Shown here: piece after piece, positions 8,133 through 15,632 of the stretch
Numbering within the stretch: the stretch's first letter is position 1
Layout: every line of letters begins with the position of its first letter
Source: Alphaproteobacteria bacterium
Lineage (GTDB): Bacteria; Pseudomonadota; Alphaproteobacteria; Rhizobiales; Xanthobacteraceae
Assembly: GCA_009781045.1 (NCBI GenBank)
Contig: WQYW01000050.1
Location: 1-32,006 of the forward strand
Direction: 5' to 3'
DNA: 32,006 bases
Notes under the pieces: generated by a model
The model's input: the letters and a program-made list of their open reading frames with translations, nothing else
Told to the model about the DNA's origin: nothing
The model's database searches: none
Translations under genes and position numbers: made by a program

Positions 8133-8462
8133 TGCTCCGTGCATTATACTTCGTTTCAACCCGGGTTCCGTTTCTGCAGGCGACTGACTCTATCCCCTTG
8201 CCACGCTGGCGAGGCCCCAGCCAGGTTTCGGGAGCGGGCTGATTCGTGGCAAAGGGGTGACCATCCGGGCGGCCGCAGACCGGTTTTTCCGTATGTCGAG
8301 CCGATTGCGAGGCGCCTCTGGTCCGACCTTGTTCAACTTGGACAGTTGCTGTGCATCACAGCCCCTCACAGCCCCGGAGTACGATTTCGCGGGCAGCGAA
8401 ACCGTGCTAGTAGCTGTTCGCACAGCCCGACAGCTTTGAGAACCTGCCATGGAGAAACTGCC
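8133..8462. other. Intergenic region/leader ahead of purH
   Basis: This 330-base gap has no gene of its own. An in-frame extension of purH runs through it but has no PurH similarity. It holds a bulged long stem (8194–8257). The sequence GTGCTAGTAGC near 8404 could be part of a -10 region, without a convincing -35. GGAG at 8448–8451 is the purH ribosome-binding site. Confidence 0.5.
8194..8257 (+). other. Structured element upstream of purH
   Basis: CCCCTTGCCACG at 8194–8205 pairs with CGTGGCAAAGGGG at 8245–8257, leaving one bulged A. Directly inside it, CTGGC (8206–8210) pairs with GCCAG (8220–8224) and could stack on the long stem. No T-run follows, so it is not a standard intrinsic terminator. 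It could be a cis-acting RNA leader of purH, the 3' end of the heparinase transcript, or a small RNA. I know no named riboswitch with this layout. Confidence 0.5.
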
Positions 8463-10052
8463 ATGACCGACACCACCCGCCCGATTGCCCGCGCCCTTTT
8501 GTCCGTGTCCGACAAAGCGGGATTGACCGAATTCGCCAGAGTGCTGGCGGTCCGCGGGGTCGAACTTATCTCGACCGGCGGCACCGCCCGCGCCATCGCC
8601 GCCACCGGTCTCAGAGTGAGGGACGTCTCTGAAGTCACCGAGCTTCCCGAGATGATGGACGGCCGGGTGAAAACCCTGCACCCGCGGATCCATGGCGCGC
8701 TGCTGGCGGTGCGCGACAACAGCGAACATCAGCAGGCCATGAGTACCCATGGCATCGCCCCGATCGATCTCCTCGTGGTCAACCTCTATCCCTTTGAGGC
8801 CACCATCGCCGCCGGCAGCTTCGAAGACTGCATCGAGAATATCGATATCGGCGGCCCGGCTATGATCCGCGCCGCAGCCAAGAACCATTACGATGTCGCC
8901 GTGGTGGTCGATCCGGAGGACTATCAGGCCCTGCTCCAGGAGCTTGCCGCCAATAACGGCGCCACCACGCTGGCACTGCGCCGCCGCCTGGCGGCAAAAG
9001 CTTTTGCCCGCACCGCAGCCTATGACGCCGCGATCTCGAACTGGTTCGCCCGCCAGACCCAGACCCTCACGCCCGACTTCCGCGCTTTCGGCGGCAAGCT
9101 GATCCAGACGCTCCGTTACGGCGAGAACCCGCACCAGAGCGCGGCCTTCTACGCCTTTCCCGAGAACCGGCCCGGGGTGGCGAGCGCGCACCAGCTGCAG
9201 GGCAAGGAACTTTCCTACAACAACATCAATGATACCGACGCCGCCTATGAATGTATCGGCGAGTTCGATCCCTCCCGCAGCGCCGCCTGCGTCATCGTCA
9301 AACACGCCAACCCCTGTGGGGTTGCCGAAGGGCCGGATCTCGTCAGCGCCTATCGCAAGGCGCTGGCCTGCGATTCCACCTCCGCCTTCGGCGGCATCAT
9401 CGCCGTCAACCGCACGCTTGATGCCGACAGCGCAGCCGAAATGACCAAGATCTTCACCGAGGTGATCATCGCCCCCGATGCCACCGAGGAGGCGATCGCG
9501 CGAATCGCCGAGCGCAAAAATCTGCGCCTGCTGCTCGCCGGCGGCCTGCCGGACCCACGCGAAGGCGGACTGACCGCGAAATCCGTTGCCGGGGGCCTGC
9601 TGGTGCAGAGCCGCGACAATGCCGTGGTGGAGGACATGGAATTCCGGGTGGTGACCAAACGTGCGCCAACGGAACAGGAACTTGCCGATCTCAAATTCGC
9701 CTTCCGGGTCGCCAAGCACGTCAAGTCGAACACCATCGTCTATGCCCGCGATGGCGCCACCGTAGGGATCGGTGCCGGGCAGATGAGCCGGGTCGATTCG
9801 GCACGCATCGCCGCACGAAAGGCCCAGGACGCCGCAACAGAACTCGGCCTCCGCGAGCCTCTGACACGCGGATCGGTCGTGGCCTCCGACGCCTTCTTCC
9901 CGTTTGCCGACGGCATGCTGGCCTGCATCGAGGCCGGTGCCACCGCCGTGGTGCAGCCCGGCGGCTCGGTGCGCGACGAGGAAGTGATCCGGGCCGCCGA
10001 CGAGCACAATATCGCCATGGTGTTCACCGGCGTGCGCCATTTCCGTCACTGA
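8463..10052 (+). CDS. purH: Bifunctional AICAR formyltransferase / IMP cyclohydrolase
   Basis: The 529-residue product is PurH, which carries out the last two steps of de novo purine synthesis: formylation of AICAR with 10-formyl-THF, then closure to IMP. The N-terminal MGS-like cyclohydrolase domain shows [36 protein letters not shown] and VNLYPFE. The AICAR transformylase domains show [41 protein letters not shown] (Lys280-His281, the catalytic pair), [26 protein letters not shown] and [10 protein letters not shown]. The length is normal for the family. ATG 8463 is chosen because [20 protein letters not shown] is the expected N terminus and GGAG lies about 11 bases upstream. A candidate terminator follows about 45 bases after the stop. 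Confidence 0.98.
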   Translation: MTDTTRPIARALLSVSDKAGLTEFARVLAVRGVELISTGGTARAIAATGLRVRDVSEVTELPEMMDGRVKTLHPRIHGALLAVRDNSEHQQAMSTHGIAPIDLLVVNLYPFEATIAAGSFEDCIENIDIGGPAMIRAAAKNHYDVAVVVDPEDYQALLQELAANNGATTLALRRRLAAKAFARTAAYDAAISNWFARQTQTLTPDFRAFGGKLIQTLRYGENPHQSAAFYAFPENRPGVASAHQLQGKELSYNNINDTDAAYECIGEFDPSRSAACVIVKHANPCGVAEGPDLVSAYRKALACDSTSAFGGIIAVNRTLDADSAAEMTKIFTEVIIAPDATEEAIARIAERKNLRLLLAGGLPDPREGGLTAKSVAGGLLVQSRDNAVVEDMEFRVVTKRAPTEQELADLKFAFRVAKHVKSNTIVYARDGATVGIGAGQMSRVDSARIAARKAQDAATELGLREPLTRGSVVASDAFFPFADGMLACIEAGATAVVQPGGSVRDEEVIRAADEHNIAMVFTGVRHFRH

Positions 10053-10098
10053 GCAGCGGGCGCTCTTCGATCGACCCTGACCGCGCGCGCTGGACGAA

Positions 10099-10129
10099 GG
10101 CGCCTTTCGCACAGACGCGCCGGTTTTTT
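10099..10129 (+). terminator. Candidate intrinsic terminator after purH
   Basis: GGCGC at 10099–10103 and GCGCC at 10117–10121 form a short GC stem. It is followed by GG and six T. The position, just after the purH stop and on the same strand, fits transcription termination. The stem is only five base pairs. Confidence 0.45.
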
Positions 10130-10304
10130 ATGGAGTCCCGGGCCGATGGAAAATCTCAAAACCCCACCACCGAGCCATTGCCGTCTGTCCGCGTCAACGG
10201 TCTCCATGCCCGTTCCCAGGACATGCTGCTGAACGCGCGGGGCCCCTTCGCCCCGTCTTCCGGCACAGGGCGCACCGACTGTGGCCGGCCCCGGAAAAGG
10301 GCCC

Positions 10305-10431
10305 GACAACGACAATGTGAATGAAAAGCCACAGTTCTTCCTGCATATGCGCTATTCGTGACGCATCGCCGCCGCGCTCTTCCAGCCCCCGCTGCCGCCG
10401 CGGGCACGGCCACACTGGTGTCGAAATCGAT
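10305..10431 (+). repeat. rsmB leader, copy 2
   Basis: This matches 4792–4927, the leader of the intact rsmB. It starts with the same GACAACGACAATGTGAATG and contains GCCACAGTTCTTC. It leads into the truncated rsmB copy. The stretch 10130–10304 before it holds no recognised feature. Confidence 0.7.
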
Positions 10432-10795
10432 ATGCTGTCCCAACGTTTTGCGGCCCCCACAGAAATCCCCGGTCTCGCCGCGCGTCACAGCGTCACCGAC
10501 ATTCCTGACGGCGGGCGGAATGAAGGACGGACGTTCGACAACAAACAGCTCGACGGCCATGGCGCCCATCCGGCCCTGAAAACCCTCCCTGATCACGACC
10601 GCGCTTTGATGCGCCGCCTGGTGGCCACTGTGCTGCGGCCGTTTGGCACCCTGTCGCATCTGCTGTCGCGCCTCCTCGACAACGGCGTTCTCGCCGATGC
10701 CGCAACGGGCGCAGAGCTCGCTTCTGCCCAACACCGCCCAGATCCTGTGGATCGAGGTCCCAGCCGATCTCCCAGTCCGCCGCGTGCCAGCACAG
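10432..10795 (+). pseudogene. Truncated, frameshifted second copy of rsmB (NusB-like domain only)
   Basis: From ATG 10432 the frame gives MLSQRFAAPTEIPGLAAR and then DHDRALMRRLVATVLR and FGTLSHLLSRLLDNG, closely matching residues 1–87 of the RsmB at 4928. Many DNA differences fall at third codon positions. Around 10700 one extra base shifts the frame. In the shifted frame similarity continues (TAQILWIEVP) to about 10795, shortly before the gamma-glutamyltransferase gene. The methyltransferase domain is absent, so it cannot methylate RNA. The in-frame part could still encode a free NusB-like domain of about 90 residues, but decay is the simpler reading. The duplicated segment includes the leader and spans the flank of purH, so it may be the trace of a larger tandem duplication of the rsmB region. 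Confidence 0.85.
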
Positions 10796-10841
10796 TGCGT
10801 TTGAAACCCTGCTTTCCAGCTCTTGCGGAGTCCTAAAGCCC

Positions 10842-12539
10842 ATGGCCTTTTCCCGCCGCGATTTTCTCGCCGCGCTCGCCGCCCTCACCGCAGCCCGGGG
10901 TCGGCCGGCGACAGCCGGCTCCGCCGCGTCCGGCTGGGTAGTGGCGCAGGAACGACATGCCGCCGAAATCGGTGCCGACGTGTTGCGGGCCGGTGGCAAT
11001 GCCGTCGACGCCGCGGTTGCCACTGCCTTTGCGCTTGCCGTGACCTATCCCCGCGCCGGCAATCTTGGTGGCGGCGGCTTCATGGTGATCCACCAGGCAG
11101 CGGGAGCGCGCAACTTTGCCATCGACTTTCGCGAGCGCGCCCCTGCGGCCGCCACGCCTTCCATGTTCCGCAAACCGGATGGTTCGCCGGATGAAGTGAG
11201 TTCACGCCAGTCGGCACTTGCCATCGGCGTGCCCGGCAGTGTTGCCGGGCTGACACTGGCGCTGGAAAAATTTGGCTCGTCGCGCTTCACGCTGGCACAA
11301 CTGCTGGAGGCGCCAATCGCCGCAGCCCGCAGCGGCATCCGCATAGACGATGATCTGGCCGACACTTTGCCCCAGGCCCATGACTGGCTGGCGCGCTGGC
11401 CGTCCTCGGCGCGGATTTTTTCGCGATCCGACGGCAGTTCGCTGGCCCCCGGCGACCTCCTGGTGCAGAGCGATCTTGCCGACACCCTCTCTCTGATTGC
11501 CGCCGAGGGTCCTGCCGGCTTCTATCACGGAGCTGTTGCAAAGCGGATTGCCGGCGCCATCCGCACTGCCGGCGGCATCCTCACAGAGGAGGATCTCGCC
11601 TCCTGTCAGGCCCGCATCGCCGAGCCGTTAAGCGGGCGCTATCGCCGCTCGGAAATCGTCGCCATGCCGCTGCCCTCCTCGGGCGGCGTTGTGCTGCTGG
11701 AGACCCTCAATATACTGGAGGCTTTCAACCTCACGGAACTCAGCCAGGGCTCGGTCGCCGCCTGCCATCTTCTGATCGAAGCCATGAAACGCGCCTATGC
11801 CGACCGGGCACGCTTTCTCGGCGACGGCAGGGTTGATGCGGTGGCCCCCCTCATCGCCAAAGACTACGCCGCACGGCTTGCCGCCGGCATTGATCGCGCC
11901 CGTGCCACGCCGTCTTCCGCCCTCGATCCACCGGGACGGCGGCTTGAACCGCCGCGGGAAGGCACCAACACCACGCATTTTTCGGTGGTGGACAGCGCCG
12001 GCAACGCCGTCAGCACCACCGTGACCCTCAATTTCAGCTATGGCGTCGGCCTCGTTGCCGACGGCACAGGCGTCCTCCTCAACAACGAACTCGACGATTT
12101 CACGGCGGCGCCCGGTGCCGCCAACGCCTTCGGCCTCGTCGGCTTCGAAGCCAACCTGCCAGGGCCCGGCAAAAGCCCGCTGTCGTCGATGGCTCCGACC
12201 ATCGTGCTGCAGGAGGGACAGCCGGTGCTGGTCACCGGCTCACCTGGTGGCAGCCGCATCATCTCGGCGGTGCTCCAGGTCATCGTCAACGTGCTCGACT
12301 TCGATATGGACATAAAGTCTGCGGTCGCCGCAGCCCGGCTCCATCACCAGTGGCTGCCCGATGAAGTCCGCGTCGAGGCTGGCATTTCCGATTCCGTGCG
12401 CGAGGGCCTGCGCAGTCTGGGGCACACCATCACCGCACCGCTGGGCCAGACCTCGGCCAATTCGATCCGCATCACTCAGGACGGCGTCGTTGCCGCGCCC
12501 GACCCGCGAAGCCGCGGCGCCGCGGCGGCAGGCCCGTGA
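10842..12539 (+). CDS. ggt: Gamma-glutamyltransferase, Tat-exported
   Basis: The 565-residue product is a gamma-glutamyltransferase (Ntn hydrolase). This family cleaves glutathione and other gamma-glutamyl compounds in the periplasm. The N terminus SRRDFLAALAAL is a twin-arginine (Tat) signal. The large-subunit signature is GGNAVDAAVATAFALAV followed by GNLGGGGFMVIH. The autoprocessing site is GTNTTHFSVVD, with Thr377 the expected nucleophile at the new N terminus of the small subunit. NELDDF, SSMAPTIV and TGSPGGSRI are the downstream substrate-binding motifs. Length and motif order match the family. GGAG lies about 10 bases upstream of ATG 10842. The gene follows the rsmB pseudogene and ends in a strong hairpin terminator that overlaps its stop codon. 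Confidence 0.96.
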   Translation: MAFSRRDFLAALAALTAARGRPATAGSAASGWVVAQERHAAEIGADVLRAGGNAVDAAVATAFALAVTYPRAGNLGGGGFMVIHQAAGARNFAIDFRERAPAAATPSMFRKPDGSPDEVSSRQSALAIGVPGSVAGLTLALEKFGSSRFTLAQLLEAPIAAARSGIRIDDDLADTLPQAHDWLARWPSSARIFSRSDGSSLAPGDLLVQSDLADTLSLIAAEGPAGFYHGAVAKRIAGAIRTAGGILTEEDLASCQARIAEPLSGRYRRSEIVAMPLPSSGGVVLLETLNILEAFNLTELSQGSVAACHLLIEAMKRAYADRARFLGDGRVDAVAPLIAKDYAARLAAGIDRARATPSSALDPPGRRLEPPREGTNTTHFSVVDSAGNAVSTTVTLNFSYGVGLVADGTGVLLNNELDDFTAAPGAANAFGLVGFEANLPGPGKSPLSSMAPTIVLQEGQPVLVTGSPGGSRIISAVLQVIVNVLDFDMDIKSAVAAARLHHQWLPDEVRVEAGISDSVREGLRSLGHTITAPLGQTSANSIRITQDGVVAAPDPRSRGAAAAGP

Positions 12540-12562
12540 AGCCTCCGGCCGCGGCGCTTTTT
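12519..12562 (+). terminator. Intrinsic terminator overlapping the ggt stop codon
   Basis: GCCGCGGCGGCAGGC at 12519–12533 pairs with GCCTCCGGCCGCGGC at 12541–12555 with only two mismatches over 15 positions. A run of five T follows at 12558–12562. The TGA stop of the gamma-glutamyltransferase gene lies in the loop. It would separate this transcript from the convergent gene on the other strand. Confidence 0.75.
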
Positions 12563-12579
12563 CGCTCTCGCCTCATTCC

Positions 12580-14820
12580 TCATTCCACCAGTTTTCCGGC
12601 ACTGGCCATTCCGGCGTCTGCGCCGAAACTCGTGCAGGGCGCAAGCTGAATCTCAGCCTTGTCATAGATCTGGATGACGTGGGCCGCGATCTGGAAGCAG
12701 CCACCGGATGGCAACGCCGGGGCCTGGCTGCTGCCGTAGATCGAGACGTTCCCCATCGGGCTGTAGATCAGGCCCGAGAACACCGTGGATGAGGTCGGGG
12801 ACTGGTAAATGCTGGTTGCGCCGTTGCTGGTCGATCCCTTCGGGGCGAGCAGCGCCAGCATCACCTCCTGGTAGCCGCGCCCCGGTGTACCCGGCGTGGA
12901 CGCCGCCATTGGTGCGGTGATCTCCAGCGGGCCGGAACCGGTGAGATAGATCGTCCCGCCAAGCAGGCCCACCGTATAGCCCCGGGCAATGAACCCGCCG
13001 GCGGTGGCCGTGACCGCATAGCTGCCGCCCTGGAGATAGAGCGCGCCATTGCCGTTGACCGGATCGCCGTCGGGGCCAAGGGTCCAGATGCCGTAATTCG
13101 CAATCGACCCGCCCTGGAACCAGAGATCGCCGACACCGAAGACATTGACCGAGTTCTGGCCGAAGAGCAGGGATCCGCCGTAGAACCAGAAGGGACCGTC
13201 GCCGAAGGTGGTCTTCGAATTGGGACCCGTGGTGAAGCTGCCACCCTGCAGGTAGAGCGGACCATTGCCGAAGATCATGGTGCCGTTATTGGTGATGGAT
13301 CCGCCATAGAGATAGAACGGACCATTGCCGACCTTGAGGGTCGAGGTCGGCTGCAGCGTCCCTATACTGCCGCCCCAGAACCACCACGGACCGTTGCCGA
13401 AAGTGAGTGTGGCATTCGGTTCGACATAGACCGTGCCACCCCGGATGATCGTGGTGAGATCGCCGAAAGTGACATTGCCGTATTCATACATCGATCCACC
13501 GGCAAGCAGGAAGACCACCGAAGCCCCCGGAACAACTTTGAGATCGACGACGCTGTCGGTATTGGCCATAAACGTCGCCCCGACGACATAGCATCCCGAA
13601 TTGAAAGTGACGGTATTTGTCCCGGTGAAATTCCAGCTGCTGCGGAAGGTGGTCGGATTGGTGCAATCGGGGTCCGGGCCGCCCGAGCCCTCGAAGGTGA
13701 TGTTCGAGGATGTTGCGTTCAGCGTGCCATAGGCATCCTTGGGCAGCGTGACATCCTGCGACACATAGGTCAGGGTCGCGTTGGCGGTGACGGGCACTGG
13801 AAGCGGAGGCACCGGATAATTCGGGTTCGAAGCCACCGGCAGGCCGAAATCCCACGTCGGCACCATGTTCTGCATCGTGGTCTGAAGCGTCGCGATGCGC
13901 GGATCGGAATTGATCGGATTGTCGAAGCTGCTGGCTGGCTTGGGGGTGTTATACTGGATGCCGCCCGGGTAGACCAGGGACGCCGTCGGCATGGTCAGAT
14001 AGCCCTTTTCCACGGGCTGGGAAAGCCCGACCTGGATCCTGGAAAGGGTCACGTTGGAATAGTCGCCGGCTTCGAAATAGCTGACGGCCCGCGCCCCGCA
14101 GTTCGGCCCGTTGACCACCGCATGGCCCGAGATATTGATATCGCCGTCGAGACCTCCGCCCTCGACTCCGATCGCCCACAGGCACGGCATCGCCGCCGCA
14201 GTCACCCCGGCATAGGCGTTGGCGGCGACCGTGCCATGGCCGGTCGGCGACAGAAAGGCGAAGCCAAGAGAGACATCGTTTTTGATTGTGGTCTCGAGAA
14301 CCTCGCTGCCGTCGCCACGCGGCGACAATGTCGCAATGGTGGTTACGTCACCGGTCTGGTAACCGTTGATCTGCCCGATATTCGCAGCGGTGGCCACTGC
14401 CTGCGGCGAGACCTCTGTGCCGGTAATCGGACCTGGCGTCCCTGCCGCGGCGATCACGGCAGCGTCGGCCACGATCTGGGCGCGCTGTCTGGCGACATAG
14501 AGCATGGAGACATCGATGACGAGGCCGCCGACCGCCAGCATGCCGAGAAACAGGCCGAGCCACAGGATCGCGCCACCGTCCTCATTGGCCACAAATTGCC
14601 GGACCCGCCTTTTCCGCCCTTCGGGCCGCGCCACAGCCCACCAGCACGACGGTCCTGCTCCCGGCGTTTCGCTTTCGCCGTCCGCAGCTTCCGCGCATCC
14701 CGCCTCGAGCACAGAGCTGGCGCGGGCCGCGCCCGATTGATAATCGTCTTCGCAGATTGCAGCCTTGCCGTAACCGGTCGCGCGCCGCTCCGCCTCTGCC
14801 TGGTCTCTGTTCTGTCTCAT
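12580..14820 (-). CDS. TadE/G-anchored repeat-solenoid protein, paralogue 1
   Basis: The 746-residue product has a polar N terminus. A TadE/TadG-like anchor follows at about 79–127: EDGGAILWLGLFLGMLAVGG is the membrane helix, then VIDVSMLYVARQRAQIVADA and AVIAAAGT. This is the sequence style of Flp/Tad pilus pseudopilin-like proteins. Residues about 441–632 form 7–8 repeats of roughly 20–22 residues with core [T/V]-x-FGxGPxWxxGGS, rich in Gly, Trp and Phe, suggesting a beta-solenoid. The C terminus SGLIYSPMGNVSIYG ... CFQIAAHVIQIYD resembles the C-terminal part of TadG-related (DUF7305-like) proteins. The bulk should lie outside the inner membrane. No other tad gene is in the window. The start at 14820 is supported by AGGCGAGG upstream and by the same start in the paralogue. 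Function is unknown; adhesion, surface layer or pilus-associated roles are inferences. Confidence 0.85.
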   Translation of the reverse strand: MRQNRDQAEAERRATGYGKAAICEDDYQSGAARASSVLEAGCAEAADGESETPGAGPSCWWAVARPEGRKRRVRQFVANEDGGAILWLGLFLGMLAVGGLVIDVSMLYVARQRAQIVADAAVIAAAGTPGPITGTEVSPQAVATAANIGQINGYQTGDVTTIATLSPRGDGSEVLETTIKNDVSLGFAFLSPTGHGTVAANAYAGVTAAAMPCLWAIGVEGGGLDGDINISGHAVVNGPNCGARAVSYFEAGDYSNVTLSRIQVGLSQPVEKGYLTMPTASLVYPGGIQYNTPKPASSFDNPINSDPRIATLQTTMQNMVPTWDFGLPVASNPNYPVPPLPVPVTANATLTYVSQDVTLPKDAYGTLNATSSNITFEGSGGPDPDCTNPTTFRSSWNFTGTNTVTFNSGCYVVGATFMANTDSVVDLKVVPGASVVFLLAGGSMYEYGNVTFGDLTTIIRGGTVYVEPNATLTFGNGPWWFWGGSIGTLQPTSTLKVGNGPFYLYGGSITNNGTMIFGNGPLYLQGGSFTTGPNSKTTFGDGPFWFYGGSLLFGQNSVNVFGVGDLWFQGGSIANYGIWTLGPDGDPVNGNGALYLQGGSYAVTATAGGFIARGYTVGLLGGTIYLTGSGPLEITAPMAASTPGTPGRGYQEVMLALLAPKGSTSNGATSIYQSPTSSTVFSGLIYSPMGNVSIYGSSQAPALPSGGCFQIAAHVIQIYDKAEIQLAPCTSFGADAGMASAGKLVE

Positions 14821-14881
14821 TTCCGACCTCGCCTGGAATTCAGATTTTCCCTGACTACGCGGGAGGTTGGGCGCGGAGATA

Positions 14882-14896
14882 TTAAACCGTGGCTAA
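14882..14896 (-). promoter_or_regulatory. Candidate CtrA box upstream of TadG-like paralogue 1
   Basis: Read on the gene strand, TTAG-N7-TTAA differs by one base from the CtrA consensus TTAA-N7-TTAA. It lies 62 bases before the start. The same box, with the same spacing and flanks, precedes paralogue 2. CtrA is the alphaproteobacterial cell-cycle regulator and is known to control pilus genes in Caulobacter. Binding here is inferred. Confidence 0.5.
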
Positions 14897-15267
14897 ATCC
14901 CTCAGCGAAACCCGAGGGTATATGGCGACTACGCGCCCTGACCCGGCCCGAACCAGCGCAGCTCTGCTGCGCTCCGGTAACCTCCCGGCTGCGATATCCT
15001 TCACGCACCGGACCGCGAGCTGCCCCATCCCCGCTCCGTCGGGCTTTCGCCACCACCTCATCTTCAGGCCGTCCTGAAGCCGCGCTGCGCCAAACCGGAA
15101 ATCTCCAGAGTTTCAGCGCGATGCGCCAACCTGCGCGATCCCTGACCGCGCGCTTTCCGCGTTCCGCAACCATCGGTTGCACCGCTGCAAACAGGCTGCT
15201 CCCGATCCTCATCCCTCCCCCTCGCCTGCCCACCCGCGTCCCGGCACAGCCACGCCATACAGCACGC

Positions 15268-15302
15268 TATCAACCATGATCGGCAGAGTTATGTGGTGAA
15301 TA
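15268..15302. promoter_or_regulatory. Conserved 35-base dyad, copy 1
   Basis: Arms TATCAACCAT and GTGGTGAATA are separated by 15 bases and form an imperfect inverted repeat. The element matches 18252–18286 at 28 of 35 positions with identical spacing. Most differences fall in the spacer. It lies about 450 bases upstream of paralogue 1. This pattern fits a regulator-binding site kept after duplication. Confidence 0.55.
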
Positions 15303-15632
15303 TCGGACTGACGAGGATGGAAGACCCGGGAGGATGAAAGCTGCCGGCGCGATCCACCCGCACAAACGCACCTCGCCGCCGCCGGCGCGGCGGCAGTCCT
15401 CGCATCACGGTTCTGAAGATCCGGCCCTCGACCCCTGCGGTATTCCTCAACGCCCGATGAGATCCACGCCAGTGACAGCAATACCCGCAGGCATTCCCTT
15501 CCGGCGATCTGACCCGATGGGGCCCCAGGATCTCTTAAGGATATTCAGGCGGAACCCACTGCACGCCACCCTGACGGCGCAGGCGGCGGCGGCCCGGAAA
15601 GCCTGCCGCCGCAATCCCCTTCGGCTCACACC

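Larger units (their letters stand above)
14821..15632. other. Long upstream region of TadG-like paralogue 1
   Basis: No gene is recognised. From 14821 to about 14930 the sequence closely matches 17841–17953 upstream of the second paralogue, including the ribosome-binding site and the TTAA-N7-CTAA box. A 35-base dyad at 15268–15302 is shared with 18252–18286. At 15582–15612, GGCGGCGGC and GCCTGCCGCC can form a hairpin beyond the stop of paralogue 2, without a T-run. Confidence 0.65.

Noticed and set aside
6384..8159. 591-codon open frame on the - strand
   Set aside because: It mirrors the heparinase-like gene. The + strand product has recognisable family motifs; the antisense product does not.
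8190..10112. 640-codon open frame on the - strand
   Set aside because: It is antisense to purH, an artefact of high third-position GC.
12960..13520. CRISPR-like periodic repeats
   Set aside because: The periodicity is that of protein repeats in the TadG-like gene. The units vary and there are no constant repeats with unique spacers.
14122..15279. 385-codon open frame on the + strand
   Set aside because: It is antisense to TadG-like paralogue 1 and crosses its promoter; the composition is not protein-like.
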